Notes: generated by a model from the sequence alone, not told the origin. A stretch of DNA of 64,000 nt from Cloeon dipterum (GCF_949628265.1 NC_088789.1:15988886-16052885), one strand, 5' to 3'. Shown: positions 51,185 through 64,000, counted from the first letter of the stretch. A program made the numbers and translations.

Positions 51185-54100
51185 ATGTGCTCCCGCCGCA
51201 CAGCTCGTGCGCTTCTGTTCGCCGCGACGGCCCTCGCTTGCGTTGCGGCATCCCTCGTGCGCGCCGCTCCACTCAGTAGGCCGACCTTTTAACCTATTTC
51301 TACTTTCCATTTCGTTGCTACACTCTAATTTACTTTCTTATCAACATGTTATCGTTCTATTTGCCCAATTAAAACTGTTTGGTGGTAGAAGATTGAAGCT
51401 GTAAAATGAAAAAAGTGGCAAATAAATCTGGATTAAAGGGGATCTTAGGAGAACATATTATGCTTTCAAAAATATCTTGAGTCTCTAAATTTATTGAAAA
51501 TATTATCTCTATATATATTTTTAACAAATCCCCTAAAAAGAAATTCAAACAGCATGCTCACCTGAAAAAAAGATAATTTAATTTTCATTTTCATTAGAGG
51601 AAAGAGCATCACCATCTCCCATAATAGTCTCCTGTCAAGATAGAGCTGACAAAATTACAAAATTTTTCCTGATGAAATTCATCCCAATTGAAGTACAACT
51701 TTCATGGATATTAGTGCGGTATGTCCCGCAGGAACAGCTTCCATTAAATGAGATTGGATTCAAACAAATTCTTGAGCGTCATCTCGATCTTAGCAAATAA
51801 TGTTAAAAGTGTCAACTTTTCTTTCATAAATTTAGTGTATTACTCAGAACTATTTTCCTTTTTCATTTACTAAAGTTGAAAAGCTCCAGCAGATTCCATT
51901 CTATGTTTAATTTCCATGAAAAAAGTCTAAATTATTACGAAAAAGCATTGCTTTAATCTTAAACCTTACAGGCTGCTCACTAAAAGTTAAATCCGAACAG
52001 CTCTCCGAACGAGTATATATTTTTTATGTTCTGAGCAATTTATTGTCATTGCGTGGTCTGCGATAATAATAGGCGCAATGAGATGCCAAATTTGCCCGCT
52101 GCCATCTAAAGCTTTCAATAAGTATAGGTGGTTTGAGCCAGAGCTCACTTAATGCGATTAATTTGCATTTGCATCGGCTGAAAAGTTGCAGTGCTGGGCT
52201 TATTGTACCCGAAAGCCAATTACTGCAACGCACAGCACGCACACCGACCTCTATTCCGCTCGGCTTGCAAAGTTCAAGTGCAGAAGGATAAATAGCGCAC
52301 GTACGTACGTATACTACTGCTAGTACTATACCCGTACTCGACGCACCCGCTGGCGATTTCCATCAACGGCAGAGAGTGCGGACTTTGGGTCGCATTAGTG
52401 CTGGTGCAGGCAGCACATTATCCAAGCGTATATGTACCATCTCATCGTGCCGTACGTGCGGCAACGTTAATACGGGAACAAGTGCTTGGTCCGAAAAGAA
52501 TGTGATCGGAAATTCAATTTGCTAACTGTCCTCCCGATGTTTGAAACGATGAGCTGTAAATTTCGTTTTAAAAAAAAATAATGATGGAATATTTTTGCAG
52601 TCTTTAACATTATTTAAGCTGGATTTGGATACTTGAACTTGATTAAATTGGAATTCGATCGTTCCTCAAACAAACTTTCTGGCGGTTGAGTTAAAAATTT
52701 TAGGGCGTATCCAGTTGGGACAAACGCTAGCGATCCGCCAACCCAACACGGAAAGCCGTATTGTACGGAGCACTGATCGAACGTTCCAATAAACAGGGAT
52801 ATCAAACGCCGGCCTGGGGTCAAGCTGGCTTTTAAAAAAGCAGGCTCAACTGGCCGGTGGTGAACCTTGTTGTGGGCTGACAGCTCCGCTCGGCTGCAGC
52901 TAGCTGCATTATGCACATTTGCCGGCTGCTGCGGGTGACGCGGCTCAAAATTATTATTTATGCATGACCGCTGCCGCCGGTCGGTCGACCAGACGAAAGA
53001 GCGAGCGGAATGCTCTTTTTCCTCGCTTCATCTCTCTGGCTGTCGCTCTCTGTGACGCGAGAGTGCGATTGCTAGATGGGCGCATTATTATTATTAGCAC
53101 AATTGTGGCCGGAATTTGCGGCCGGCCGGCCACTTCATGAATTGGACGCTGCCATAGTAATGAAACGGCGAGGATGAAAGTACTGCGAGTACGCGGCATT
53201 TGCAATTTTAATTATTCGCTGCTTTGTGCTTCGCTCTGTTTCGAGTGGTTTGCTGCGGTAATTGGGTCAACTCGGTCAAACTGAGAGCCCAATGTAATTC
53301 TGCGGCATGTTGGAGCAGAATGGGATTCACGACACACAATTTATGGCTCACATGCTACATTGTCGTTGGTTACAGCAGTTTTTATAGAGGCACAAATTAG
53401 TTAGTTACTACTTATTGACTGCTTTTTTCAAAATAAAGTCCATGATTCAATTTGTAGTGAACTCAATTTGCTTGTTCTTTAAAAAGTCCTCTTCTATCAT
53501 TAAATTTGGGGCTTTATTAAGACGCACTGTTCTATATTCCCTTTTATCACGAAATAAATTTATAGAGCTTAGTTTAAAAATAACTTAATTGGATTTGTTT
53601 TAAAAACAAAATGTGTTATTTCAAGTCTTGCCAAGCTCAACATTGCAATTTGTTATCAAAGCAAGCGCACCCAGTGTAAACTCACAAAGGGCAAAAAGTG
53701 CGAAAATAAAGCGTAGGCACATTTAGTGCATCACTGCACTTTTGATCTTTTATCAAGAACGATGATGCTGCAGAATCAACTAACTTCTTGAAACAGACGG
53801 TTGCAGCGAGTATCGATTTGCGTACTTTGATAAATTTACCTATGTGTCGCGCGGAACAAAGAGTTATCTCCGCATGCAGCCAGATTGCAGCAGACCAAAT
53901 TGAACGCGAGCCAGAGGGCCGGACCCATGCTGCAGGGGTGTTGCAGAAGTATGCAACCCGCGCGAAATATCGGCGCAGCACATTGCATAACTCCGATTTT
54001 CGGCGCACTCAGGGGCACTTTGCTGATCGCGAGCGGCCCGACGCTTTTATTGTTATTGCACTTGTCGGCCGAAGCATTTTATTAGCCGAGTCTCTCTGTC

Positions 54101-57100
54101 TCTCGGCCGCTCTTTTCCCATTGCGTAATCTCGCAAAATTCAATTGACCCAGTGACTGACTGAGTTGTAAAGAGCGTGCACTGCGGCGAGGTGCAATAAA
54201 GCGATGCTGAAAAGATACTCGCTCTATGGAACAAGGGCACAATTCGAAATTTTATCTTTCGCGTCTTCGTACGAATAGGTCGAACGCTTTGCTCTTAGCG
54301 TGACATAAAAAGAGCTGCCAAACTTTTCAACAAGAATATCGCGCAGCGAGCGAGAGATTCTTCTTCAGCAGTAAAATAACCGTTTTATTGGGCTTCAACT
54401 GCATTAATATACGCTTTATATCGGTCACAATTCATGCGATGGTACAAAAGTTTTTTGATTGACGAAAACCGAGTCGGAGGAATATGCAAAGCGTACATAT
54501 AAAAATTTAGGAGAATATGCGGAAGGCTGGATTGCAATAAAATGATGTCGAGTTTTTGCGGCTTGCGACACTGGAGGATCGATAAGTCAACTGATACCAA
54601 ACAATCTAGGACAGCCGTTTTAAATTTGTATTGTTCACATGAAATTGAACTGCCGTTGATATTTCCTAAAACATTACAGATTACTGAAGATTCGGCTTGA
54701 CGAGCATTCATTTTTACGAGCTGTCTCACCGAAATCGATCAATAAGAGATTTGCAAGGAAACGACTGTTTAGAAACGGCTTATTTCTGAGGTTGATAGCA
54801 GCTTGATTAGCATTGAACGATTCCGATGAGATAGAGATATCAGGCCACTGCATAAGCACTTTTTCGTGAGAAAAAAATAAAATACTTTGAAAAGCGAGGT
54901 GGTTCGTATCGGTAAGGCGATATACACACACGAAGTGGGTGCGAGATAATTGAATTCAAGGTGAATGTGCACTCAAGCAGCCTGCGAAGCTCCGCCGTTG
55001 CACAGTGCGCGCGCGGCAGGCAATAAACGGCAATAGAGCACAATGTACATGTACTGTACATGCATGCAATGAGCGTAACCCCTGCGACTTGTACGGCCTC
55101 TGTTATTTCAAATAGTAAGGCATCTGTGGTGTCTGGCTACCGTAATTAATCGACACACGGCTTAAAACCACCGATAGCATGCCAGAGGGCGCGTCCGTCT
55201 CACTAGCCCAATTAAGCCGACGATTAGCCACTCATCTTTTGCCCCGCGGCCATTCATTGACTCCATCAAGCCCACGCGCTTCACAACCACCCCCAATCGG
55301 TACCTTCTTTTGCCGCGCCCGCCGCCATCTATCAAATCGGCCCTACGTCTTGATGCTTGCTTACTTAACTGAGTGAGCATCGATACCCTCAAACGGCCCC
55401 CTCTGATGGAATTCAGGGGCTATCAACTGGATGGCGGAGTCGAAGGCAACTAGATCTTTTCCTTAAAAAACATCGATACGCTCTGCTGTGAATGGAACGC
55501 TCTTACGTCAGACCATTATTTGTTTCCCGCCAGCCGCTCATTCATTTCTGCAATGCGAAATCATATTTTTGCTGCTGCGACGTCTCCAGTCCGCCAAATC
55601 GACTCCGAGTTTTTGCGGTTGGGAATCGCAAAAATGAAAAAATGAGGCCATGTGCCATTCCTCTCAAAACACCCTGTCATAGCATTTAAGAGCAGTGCAG
55701 CAATTTGTGTACTTTGGCTGATAACTTGTATATTGAACTTCTGGCATATTTAAATTTAGTTCAATGCGTATGCCTGTCTTTTGCCTGACTGCAAGAACAA
55801 TCGTGCGACATACGGAACTAGTTCAGGTCTTTTGTCGAAAGCCCCCCCAAGACATCTCTGACAATAAGCCCAAAAATCTTTGAGCCTCCAGAGTACACGG
55901 CATTTCCCCGGTAGCTTGGCTCCATCACAAAAGCAAAGCTGTGAGATCAAAATAATTAATGGTGCTCAAACAGTTAATTCCTTTTTATCAGCTTAGTGCG
56001 TTCCTGCCGCTGCTTTGTGGGCCGCAGCAGCGATTTCCGTTTCCACGTGAGCTTTCATTCAAGAATTTCCTCGCCAGGGGCCAAACTCGTGAATGTAAAC
56101 AGTTACGAGCGTGTGACGCGGCATTTTTCTTCTGAACGGCTGCCTCTTTTTTCCACTCAGCGGGCGGATCGTTCTCGCTCGCGACTTACGTCATAGACCC
56201 GCTTCACCCTTTCTTTCATACAACGCAAATACGCGTTCGTACATTACTCGGTACATACTGCGCGCCTCGCACAAAAACATAGCGCAAACGCGCCTCGCAA
56301 ACCCTATATTTTTCCGGCAGCCCCTGCAACAGCATTTTAACTTGGCCTTTTTCCATTAGGCGGGCCGTTCCCCAGCATGAATCACTTGTAACGGTCTGCT
56401 GCCCGCTCTCGATAAACCCCCGCCGTTTGATTGAATAATTGCAGCTCAAACTTCCGTCGATCCTTTCGTGTGTCATCGTATTTTCCGGCACCCCGTCAAA
56501 GAGACCCCTTCGTCAAAAGAGCCGTGAAATTGAGCTTGAGTGTCAATTAACACGGTAGGCACGATAATCGTCTCTTCCCCCTTCGCGATCTATGTGAAGG
56601 GTGTACCTTTAAATTAAAAAAAAATCTGATGCTGAAATCACTTGTTTAATTGTTGTTATTATTATTACTATTATTCCTGCTTGTAAAATTTTCCATGCGA
56701 CAATGAAACTTGAAATCAGACCTTCTTAATCGGCTCATTTAATGGAGTACAGCCAGCTAGCTAACTTTAAACTAAAAATCACAAAACTACGTTCTTCGTC
56801 ATTTTTCCAAACCTTCGTTTTACTAAATAGACCAAAAAACTATTTATCACTGATCAAATTAAATTTTTTATGTTTTTAGTTACGGAAAATTATGTACTCG
56901 GTTCAATTATAAGCAATAAAAATGCAAATTAACAAAGTAATAAATTAAGCCAGATGTGCTCGGATGTAGCTCGCGTTTCATTACAAGTTGGGCTTGCTTG
57001 TGACTACCGCACGCAATCCCTGGAGTAATTCGAATTAACCCCGACCAGCAGCAACAGCTCGTCATGCAGTTGGGGGGTTGTTTAGGGGCCAAGGTCAATG

Positions 57101-60100
57101 CAAAGCATTCAAGGTCTAAAATTTTGTTTACAGCCCAGGTAACTGGCCACATAATGTGGAAAAGGGGATAAATTTTAATGAGTGTTTTTACATTATTCTT
57201 TTAAGACAGAATAACGTCTGCAGAATGCACTATAAAGCTGAAACAACGATTCAAATTGTTATTCTCCCTGGACTTTTTTATCTTCTCTGAGGAAAATCAC
57301 ATGGGGTTAGTTGCATCCTTTTAATGGACAGAGACCGGTCGACGGCACACGCACGCATCGTGAACTGTGGCGAGCGGAGCAATTATTTCGTAGTTATGGC
57401 TCGACTCAAACTTAATTGTGGTGCAAATGGCACGGGGAGAGCGAAGAGCGAGATGAAGTGTCGGCTATTTCACGTAGTAATTGAGCAAACGATATTCGTT
57501 GAGCCGGAAATTGCATGATGCACGCGGTGCGCGGCGAATTATACCTTGCTACGGCTTCGCGGGCTCAATTGTTTTTGTATTGCGCGTCTGTCGTGGCGTA
57601 TGAGACCGGGATTGATCCGGGCAATACCCAATTGCGTGGTTAAACACAGTCCTTAAGCCTTTCAAGAGCAACAGTCACTGTGCGTGCGGGGAGTCGAAAT
57701 AAATCAGCGTAAAGAAGTGCTCATTGCTCTTGGTACAAAAATAGAGCAAAATTACGGAACCAAATAATCAGCATGACATTTTACCTATACACTTTTGCAT
57801 TTAATTGCATTTATGCATCTGCACAAATTTAAGTGTCCAGACGAGCGATATTTCAATCATATGTCATAGTTTTCAAGGCTTGTTGCGATAACTCTGCTAT
57901 TATTTTAAATCCCCATCGTTTGGATTAAAATTATTGACAGAAAATTTTAAATGAATTTGCAAATTGAAACTTTGAAATTAATTAAACTATTAGTAAAATT
58001 AATTTTTCAATGGTTGCTCTCGTAGATGAACGACACAAAATGGAAGGATAAAAATTGTTCACCTACTATGCTAGTGGCCACTTAAATATGATTTATATAT
58101 TAAATTCACACCATACGTTTTCCTTTTTCATGTTTAAAAATTAATTGAATTTTTCATGTACCTTTATGGCAAAGAAGGTAATTATTTGAGCAATAAATGC
58201 AAGTTGTAGTAAAAACGCAGAATAAATCACATGCTACGATATAACATGATGTGTTGGTGAAATACATATAAAATCGAAATAGGCATTATTGTTGTACATA
58301 TACTAACTTTCCCGTTTTGTTTTGAAAGCAACTGAATGATTTGCGTTTGAACTAATGAGTTGTTTGTTCCTCTCCATCCATGTTGATGCAGCGGATGAAA
58401 TAGCGAGCACCAAGACCTTGCAGTTGCCGGCAAACAGGAAGAACTATTGTGAGTTCCAGGGAGAACGGTACGCACTGAACAAAACCTGGTTCCCCAAGAT
58501 AAAAGACAAGAGTGATAACGGCAAATTCTGCGACGTTTGCATTTGCCTACCGGTGAGTAACTAAAAAAAGATAACTTTCTAAATCGTATACAGTAAAATA
58601 ATGCAGTAGTCGTGATTTTTTCTATTTGCCGTGGCCTGGCGAGAGGCAAACGGGAGTATGGGACACCGCCAGCCCATATAGGGAGGGTGGCGGGCGGGGG
58701 TCAAAGGTGCCCAATTTCACGGGACGCATTCCAAACTTTGGCAAATAGAACCGGAGTTTTAAAATTCATAAGAAGATGAAAACGAAAGAGCACATGCAGA
58801 AGTGCGTAAAAATTCAGGGTTGGTACGTGTGAATTTTGCACCCTGACGACCTTTCTTCAGGTCCAGCTCAAGTCCAGGGCATTTTACAATAAAAAAGATG
58901 TATTTATATGCGTGCATAAAATACTATATGATATTGGATTAGTTATAAACAATAAATAAATATGTTAAAATCAGAAAGATATGATAATTTTCATAATTTT
59001 TAAATAAGTTTCAATTTTCCAGCTAACTTGAAATCAAAACAACACAATTGAAATAAACGAATATTATTCAGTTTTGTTGTTTTGTATCATGAAGCAGTTA
59101 ATACTTTGTCAAAAGAATTTATTAGCATCACAGTTAATATATAGCGTGCGTTGAACTGATATTGCGTGTTGTAAGGAGAGGTGCGTGTGCCTTTAGAACC
59201 AGAGCAGCGTAATATACATATTTGTTTGCCCCTTAGAAATGCAATGAAATTGCTATTAAAGATCAAAACGAGTTCAATCAATCACTTTATAATACCACTT
59301 GAACGATGCAGTTATGTTTGTTTTTACTTTCTGCAGAATACATCTCGGGCAGGAAAAAGGCCTTGGTGTGTTATGCAGTTGATTATGCTGTTTTTCTCGC
59401 GCTGCCGCCACCCAAGGTGGGGGCAATACGCTTTGGCTGAACTCTCCGCCCCGCACGCCTACTGCTAAGAGCAATAATGATCGCAGGGAGCACCAGAGTG
59501 AATTATGGTTCGTGTACGAATTGCTTGGAAATGAGTCGGCTTAAGTGGAGTTGCGGTCGTCAAGTTGTTGTTATTATTCATTAAATGTGTGCATGTACGC
59601 TCCCATTTGGTGCTCCTTGTGCATAAAAGAAAGAAGGCAAATGCATATATATACTGACGTGAAATGCTAAATTCAAATGTTCATTCGCCCAAGGTCGCTC
59701 CTCGTTTGAGTTGCCGCCGGTAAATTACAATTAGCGTCAGCATGGGCGTTTGCCCCCCACGCTCAACCATATTTGTCCTACTCGATGAGATGAATAATGA
59801 ATAATTTGCTTCTGAAGGCGAGATGCAATGAAAGGGATAATAAAAATTAAACACCACAAAAGTTGCGCGAGACTAGAGAATGCCAGAGGGAGTTGTTAAA
59901 AAAGCGCACAGCCGTATTATGAATTATTTTTCCGCCTTACAATGAGAATGAGACGAGTGAATTTTAAAATATTGGTTTAAGGAGAGAGTAACATGCTGCA
60001 CTGTAGATTAATTTCGTTTGAATTAGTCCCCATTAACTTTTACCCAATTGCAAAGAAATTAATACTAAAATTTTTCATTTTCAGGAGACAAGTACCCATA

Positions 60101-62774
60101 AATGCCACACTCATAAGTGCTCCGAAGAGTGCGCAAATCCTCGTCGCGAGACTTGCTGTCAATGTGGTAATTATATTCGTACAATATTCATTTAAGCTTT
60201 CAACCTTTTCTTTACAGTCGATGAGCGACAATCAATTTTGTCAAGTCGCGAAGGTGTTAAGTAATATTTAAAATTAGCAGCGGTTAATTTATATTTTTTC
60301 CAAAACTAAATTTAAAAACGTTCAGCAATTTTATTATTTACGAGTTACTACCGAACGCAATATTAAACAAAATCTCATGTTTTAGGTCTTAAATTATAAT
60401 TTTTTCATATGAATTCTGAATTTTCAAATAGAGAAAAATCAGCCTACCTGCGGGCACTAAAAATTCAATATTATATTTATAACAAATCGCCAAAGAATTT
60501 TTTGGTAGAAACAACAATTTCTTTTTTTAAATTTGACTACCAAAAAAGTTTTGAATAAATATAGTAGTATCTAGTTAGTTGAAAGCAAAAAATATATGAC
60601 CTTGTATTGTAAGTGAAGTTTAGTTTGTTTTATTAAAAATATTGTTAATGAGTTATCATCAAATGTGACACGTACTTTTGTTACATTTAGAAGACTTTGG
60701 CAAGGCAAAACATCATGGTAACACGCACCAGGGATCGCCAGCAGCCTATGTGTGTAAATCTGCCCAAAAGCAGTATCGTCACGGTGAGAAGTGGGAAACA
60801 TGGCAGGCAGACGGTAGTTGCACTGGACACGTTTGTAATGTATGCACATTGATATTTTCATTCAATATTCAACTAAGCGAATAATTGAAATAATAATTTA
60901 CTTGATTAGGCTTTAGAAAAAAACCACATTTCACAATATATATTATTATTTAGTATTTCCGGTACGTTTTCAGTCTGGAATTATTGAATATATTAAGTGC
61001 GAGGAGAATAAGCGAGGCTGCAAAAACCCTGAGGACTGTCCACCTTCAGGTAGGTGCAATTTATGGCAATTACACCGTCGCTTAAAAGCATTCCCTTGGA
61101 CAACATCACGCGTTTAAAAAAGGAAGCAATAAATTTCAAACAAATGGTCCATGTAGCACGGGAGATTATCTGACAAGACTGACATGTCTATTTAAGTTGT
61201 ACTGTCTTTTTCTTAATGTTACATAAAACTCAAAGCTAATGCATGTTGTTTTACGTGAGGAATGTTTTAGACTACTTAAATCCCAGACAAAAATTTTAAG
61301 AGGATAAAAATCCATTTTTAGAGCCCGGCATGGAAGAAGCTAAAAGCGGAGAGGGAAAAGTGAGTCCACCACGTCCACCAGTATTTTTTGAGAAGAAGGA
61401 AAAACGCAGCGCGGGATGCGAGGACCAGAACGTGCAGAATGTGTAAGTAGCTTTAGCCTAACACTAAATCAAATGAGATATATAGTAATTCACGCTTTAA
61501 CAGATGCGGATTCTAACTAATACTAAAGTTTTTCTCTTTCTTCATTGAAACGCAGGACTCACTTGGAGGGAGAAAAGTGGAACCCAATCATGGGGCCATT
61601 TGGTCCCATGTACTGCGTAATTTGCCAGTGCAAGAAAGGCCGGATTGAGTGCTCCCACGTGTGCTCGTACCAGCCGGAGATGCCATGCAAGAATCCCACA
61701 CGACCAAAAGGGCAATGCTGCTTGACTTGTCCAACCCCAAGCCAACCACCACCGCCACCACCATCGCCGCAGGAACAAATGAGTAAGGGAAAATTGCGAG
61801 TTAATGCTATAAATTAGGATTTATTTCTAGCCAACGGAGGAAATTCATTGTCAATTCTATTTTACCTTACAACCTACGTCCTAAATTTATTTTACATTTC
61901 ATTAAGGTTGTTTTTTGCATTTTAAAAAAGAAAGTTTAACATTGATAACAATGTTTCAAAATATGCACAAGCAGTGAAAAAGTAACCTAACAATAGGATA
62001 TAGTTGGAAATTAAGTTTTGACTTGTTTTTTGCTTTAAGGGTTTAAATTATAAGATGTGCCCTCAGCACTGCACAGGGTGCTCAGACTAAGAAGGCTTTG
62101 ATATGATCTGGCAAATAAAAATCTTATCCAAATCACTCAAATCAGTTTGATAAGACATTAAAAACATAAGAAAACTGCAGTTATAATAAAATAAAATTGT
62201 CTACTTTCTTAAAATGAATAACTTGGATTTGGAACAGTTCCTGTTACAATTGCAGTTCATGACGGCAAATCAGGCAACTCAAAGCGCGACGTGAAAAAAC
62301 AAAGGCAACCAAAAGGAAGCCAGAAGCTATCAATGGGGACCAACATCGTGGTTCGTCAGTTGCGGACAGGCAAGGCTGGCTACGGAGTGGACAAGTTCAT
62401 GTACGCATTCCAAAAAGGCTCAGAGGTGGAGGTGCACAAGTGGGAACTGATGAGGAACGGCACTAATTCTAAATTTAGAAATGAGCTCGTCAACTTTGGA
62501 GATTTCCAGATCGAGTACCACAGCAACATGCTTCTTGGCTGTATTTCCAAAAGTAACTTTATTGGTTCAGTTGTAGGCAAATATATTTTTTATCTCGTTT
62601 TGCATTTCAGAAATGCTTAAACATATAAAAAATCGAGAGGGTAAAATCCAAGAGGATTGCACAGGGTGGATCAGGAAATCAGAGGATCAAATCAAGCAGT
62701 GCGGCACTAGAATCAAGCTACTACTCAACCATCTGGAAGATCACGCAGTCCCGTGTCCAGCGAGGAAGAATTAG
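51185..62774 (+). CDS. Secreted chordin-like protein with VWC domains
   Basis: Ten exons: 51185-51275, 58392-58552, 60085-60166, 60218-60253 (small linker, optional), 60691-60839, 60974-61049, 61322-61442, 61556-61782, 62256-62552, 62611-62774; 467 residues. The start MCSRRTARALLFAATALACV gives a signal peptide; the in-frame ATG at about 50990 would bury it. Three VWC-type modules follow: residues about 48-111 (YCEFQGERYALNKTWFPK, CDVCICLP, CSEECANPRRETCCQCG), a divergent one at 140-198 (KQYRHGEKWETW), and 226-300 (HLEGEKWNPIMGPFGPMYC, CQCKKGRIECSHVCSY, KGQCCLTCP). The C-terminal region (EVEVHKWELMRNG, FGDFQIEYHSNMLLGCIS, QCGTRIKLLLNHLEDH) matches the terminal domain of CHRDL1/2 (EVHVWTIRKG ... 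FKLVTRTTLSQW ... CRTELEDLVKVLYLE). Chordin-like proteins bind BMP ligands outside the cell. Exon 9 could instead begin at 62238, adding six residues; 62256 has the better pyrimidine tract. Confidence 0.87.
54385..54931 (-). other. Pair of overlapping minus-strand ORFs, possible unrecognised gene or pseudogene fragment
   Basis: The ORF 54931-54674 (85 codons) overlaps the ORF 54729-54385 (114 codons) in another frame. The second ends in AINAVEAQ-like YKAYINAVEAQ, its stop coinciding with an AATAAA on the same strand (54389-54384). A GTGAGA donor-like sequence sits at the frame switch (about 54731). The amino-acid texture, with mixed hydrophobic stretches such as LDIILLQSSLPHILLNFYMY, is more protein-like than most random ORFs here. 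I recognise no family. It could be a frame-shifted remnant, a terminal exon, or chance. Confidence 0.2.
55043..55061. repeat. Short inverted repeat (atgtaca ... tgtacat)
   Basis: Seven-base arms with a five-base centre, in a run rich in GTAC and TGCA palindromes. No function is assigned. Confidence 0.5.
58620..58750. mobile_element. MITE-like element with 11-bp terminal inverted repeats
   Basis: The sequence ttctatttgcc at 58620-58630 is perfectly inverted at 58740-58750 (ggcaaatagaa). The 131-base unit is GC-rich (ggcgggcgggggtc and similar), unlike its AT-rich intron surroundings. It carries no ORF. Both flanks are T-rich, so a target-site duplication cannot be defined. It could be a small non-autonomous DNA transposon or a chance hairpin. 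Confidence 0.35.
58751..60084 (+). other. Second intron of the chordin-like gene, no feature seen
   Basis: Remainder of the intron between 58552 and 60085. Mostly AT-rich with no recognisable exon, RNA gene or repeat. Confidence 0.4.
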
Positions 62775-63276
62775 GTTTAGAGCTCTAAAGTCCATTTTAA
62801 CGATGACACAAAATGATAATAATTCAACTCTGGATCGATTGCGTCACTGCCAAAATAGCAGCTCAATCCGTATGCCTCGTCAGTTGAGCAGTTTTAATAT
62901 ACAATCCGTATTACTTATTGTGCAATATTTAGATCCGTTTTCAACTTAATGGAGACATTCCATGTGCATTTAATAATATGAGTTACCTTTACTGACATCG
63001 ATTTAATAAGCATTTTTCTTTCGTTTGTGGAAACTTGTAAAAAGTATTTAAGACAACGCAAGTTTAAAACATCGCCAGTAACTTAGATTTGTACATTTTA
63101 ATATTTTCATAAAAATAGGTAGATTGAGATGCTTGCAGTTGAACTAACCTTAAGTTGAGCACTTGAAAGAACACCACAGTCACACACTCACATCATCCAG
63201 ATGATTGTGCACATCTATCTTTCCGAAATAGAACTCCTGAGTCGGTTAAATGTATGTACATGTGAAAACTGCTGCA
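62775..63276. other. Convergent 3' UTR region of the chordin-like and RNASEH2C genes
   Basis: About 500 AT-rich bases lie between the stop codons of two tail-to-tail genes. No perfect AATAAA was confidently assigned on either strand; variant signals may be used. Confidence 0.35.
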
Positions 63277-63956
63277 CTACTCTAAGTCTTTGTCGCTGTC
63301 GTCGTCTGCATGGAGCTGGAAAATTGAGCAAATAAACAGAGAACTGAAACCAACACTTTTAATTAATATTTCCATTACCACTTCTGACACGCTGATCCAA
63401 TCCCAAACCTTCTGTGCGACGTCGTTTTTGCTTGGCAGTTTGTCGTAATTCCAAGCGGTGAACGACTCAAAAGTGCTTGTCACAAACGCTTTTTCAGAGG
63501 CTGACTGGCTTTTGGTGACAAACAGTCCTTGGAATTTTTCAGGAAGCTTTACGTGCTTTCCATTCAAAGCCCTCCCATGGATTGACGTCTGTTGCACTGA
63601 AAAAGGTGAATTTTATTGAAAATTAAGTCAGAATATTATGTGTATCATATATACATAAAGATATAAATGTTTTAATTGAAAAATTGCAAAAAAATATAGT
63701 TTCCATAAGACAAAACAATTAAATTTTATCCTAAATAATTATTGTAAAATTTCAACACAATTTTGCTCCTTGAAATTATACAAATTTTTGTTGTATCATA
63801 CAGTATTGCAAATAAATAGAACTCACTTTCATTCTCCTCGTTCTTTTCGATGTTGACGTATTTTGAAAAATTAGAGGCTCCGTCGTAGTGAATTTTACAG
63901 GGCAAGAGGTGAACTTGCTTGCTCTCAGGAGCGGCTTCGTCGTAGACTAGCTCCAT
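63277..63956 (-). CDS. RNASEH2C: Ribonuclease H2 subunit C
   Basis: Three coding exons on the minus strand: 63956-63827, 63596-63379, 63315-63277; 128 residues (human about 164). The subunit is a non-catalytic part of the nuclear RNase H2 heterotrimer that removes ribonucleotides from DNA and RNA:DNA hybrids. Family signatures are VHLLPCKIHYDGASNFSKYV near the N-terminus, GRALNGKHVKLPEKFQGLFV in the middle, and the terminal FESFTAWNYDKLPSKNDVAQ with KVWDWISVSEVLHADD. They match the human HLLPCEV, GRCLRGEEV.VP.GLVGYV and F..FT.W..E..P regions. Junction phases are 1 and 0. The protein is shorter than human mainly in the loop between the middle block and the FTAW block. It ends in an acidic tail (DDDSDKDLE). 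The start ATG lies 44 bases from the window edge, so the promoter is outside. Confidence 0.92.
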
Positions 63957-64000
63957 TTTCTATACTCAAGTGAAGAAAACTCGCGAAAGGAGATCAGAAG

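Larger units (their letters stand above)
51276..58391 (+). other. First intron of the chordin-like gene (about 7.1 kb)
   Basis: Between the donor after APL (gtaggc) and the acceptor gttgatgcag before DEIASTKTLQLP. The phases match (1 to 1). The intron contains AT-rich and CpG-rich patches, a palindromic stretch at 55043-55061, and two overlapping minus-strand ORFs around 54385-54931 (listed separately). No other exon was recognised. Confidence 0.4.

Overview
The window is eukaryotic nuclear DNA, most likely from an insect. Genes are split by GT-AG introns of about 50 bases to 12 kb. Two of the recognisable proteins, a SAY-domain chromatin protein and an MH2-only protein resembling Expansion, are known to me from insects. 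I cannot name the species. No bacterial, viral, CRISPR or operon structure is seen. All exon models come from reading splice sites and reading phase by eye; every internal junction listed keeps the frame.

Layout. 1-368 (-): 5' part of an EEF2KMT/FAM86-like eEF2 lysine methyltransferase, running off the left edge. 1198-4893 (+): DPH6-type diphthine-ammonia ligase with two RidA-like domains. These two genes are head-to-head and both are predicted to act on translation factor eEF2. 5613-11696 (-): 14-coding-exon PHF10/SAYP chromatin subunit, tail-to-tail with DPH6. 13010-14948 (+): adenylate kinase 2. 14949-17780: intergenic, with the 3' tail of a non-LTR retrotransposon. About 17790-39482 (+): MH2-domain protein (Expansion-like), with large CpG-containing introns of about 4.4 and 12 kb. 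42581-47224 (+): type II membrane protein with an extremely Asp/Glu-rich luminal part (junctin/ASPH-like), with an apparent alternative first exon and a GC-AG intron. 51185-62774 (+): secreted chordin-like VWC protein, whose signal-peptide exon lies 7.1 kb upstream of the rest. 63277-63956 (-): ribonuclease H2 subunit C.

The genes are mostly housekeeping or developmental neighbours rather than one dedicated system. The exception is the left-hand pair, which modifies the same target protein from an apparently shared promoter region. I see no convincing undescribed system. The observations most worth checking are the eEF2 gene pair, the retained RidA active-site arginines in DPH6, a third PHD-like module in the SAYP protein, and the structure of the acidic membrane-protein gene.
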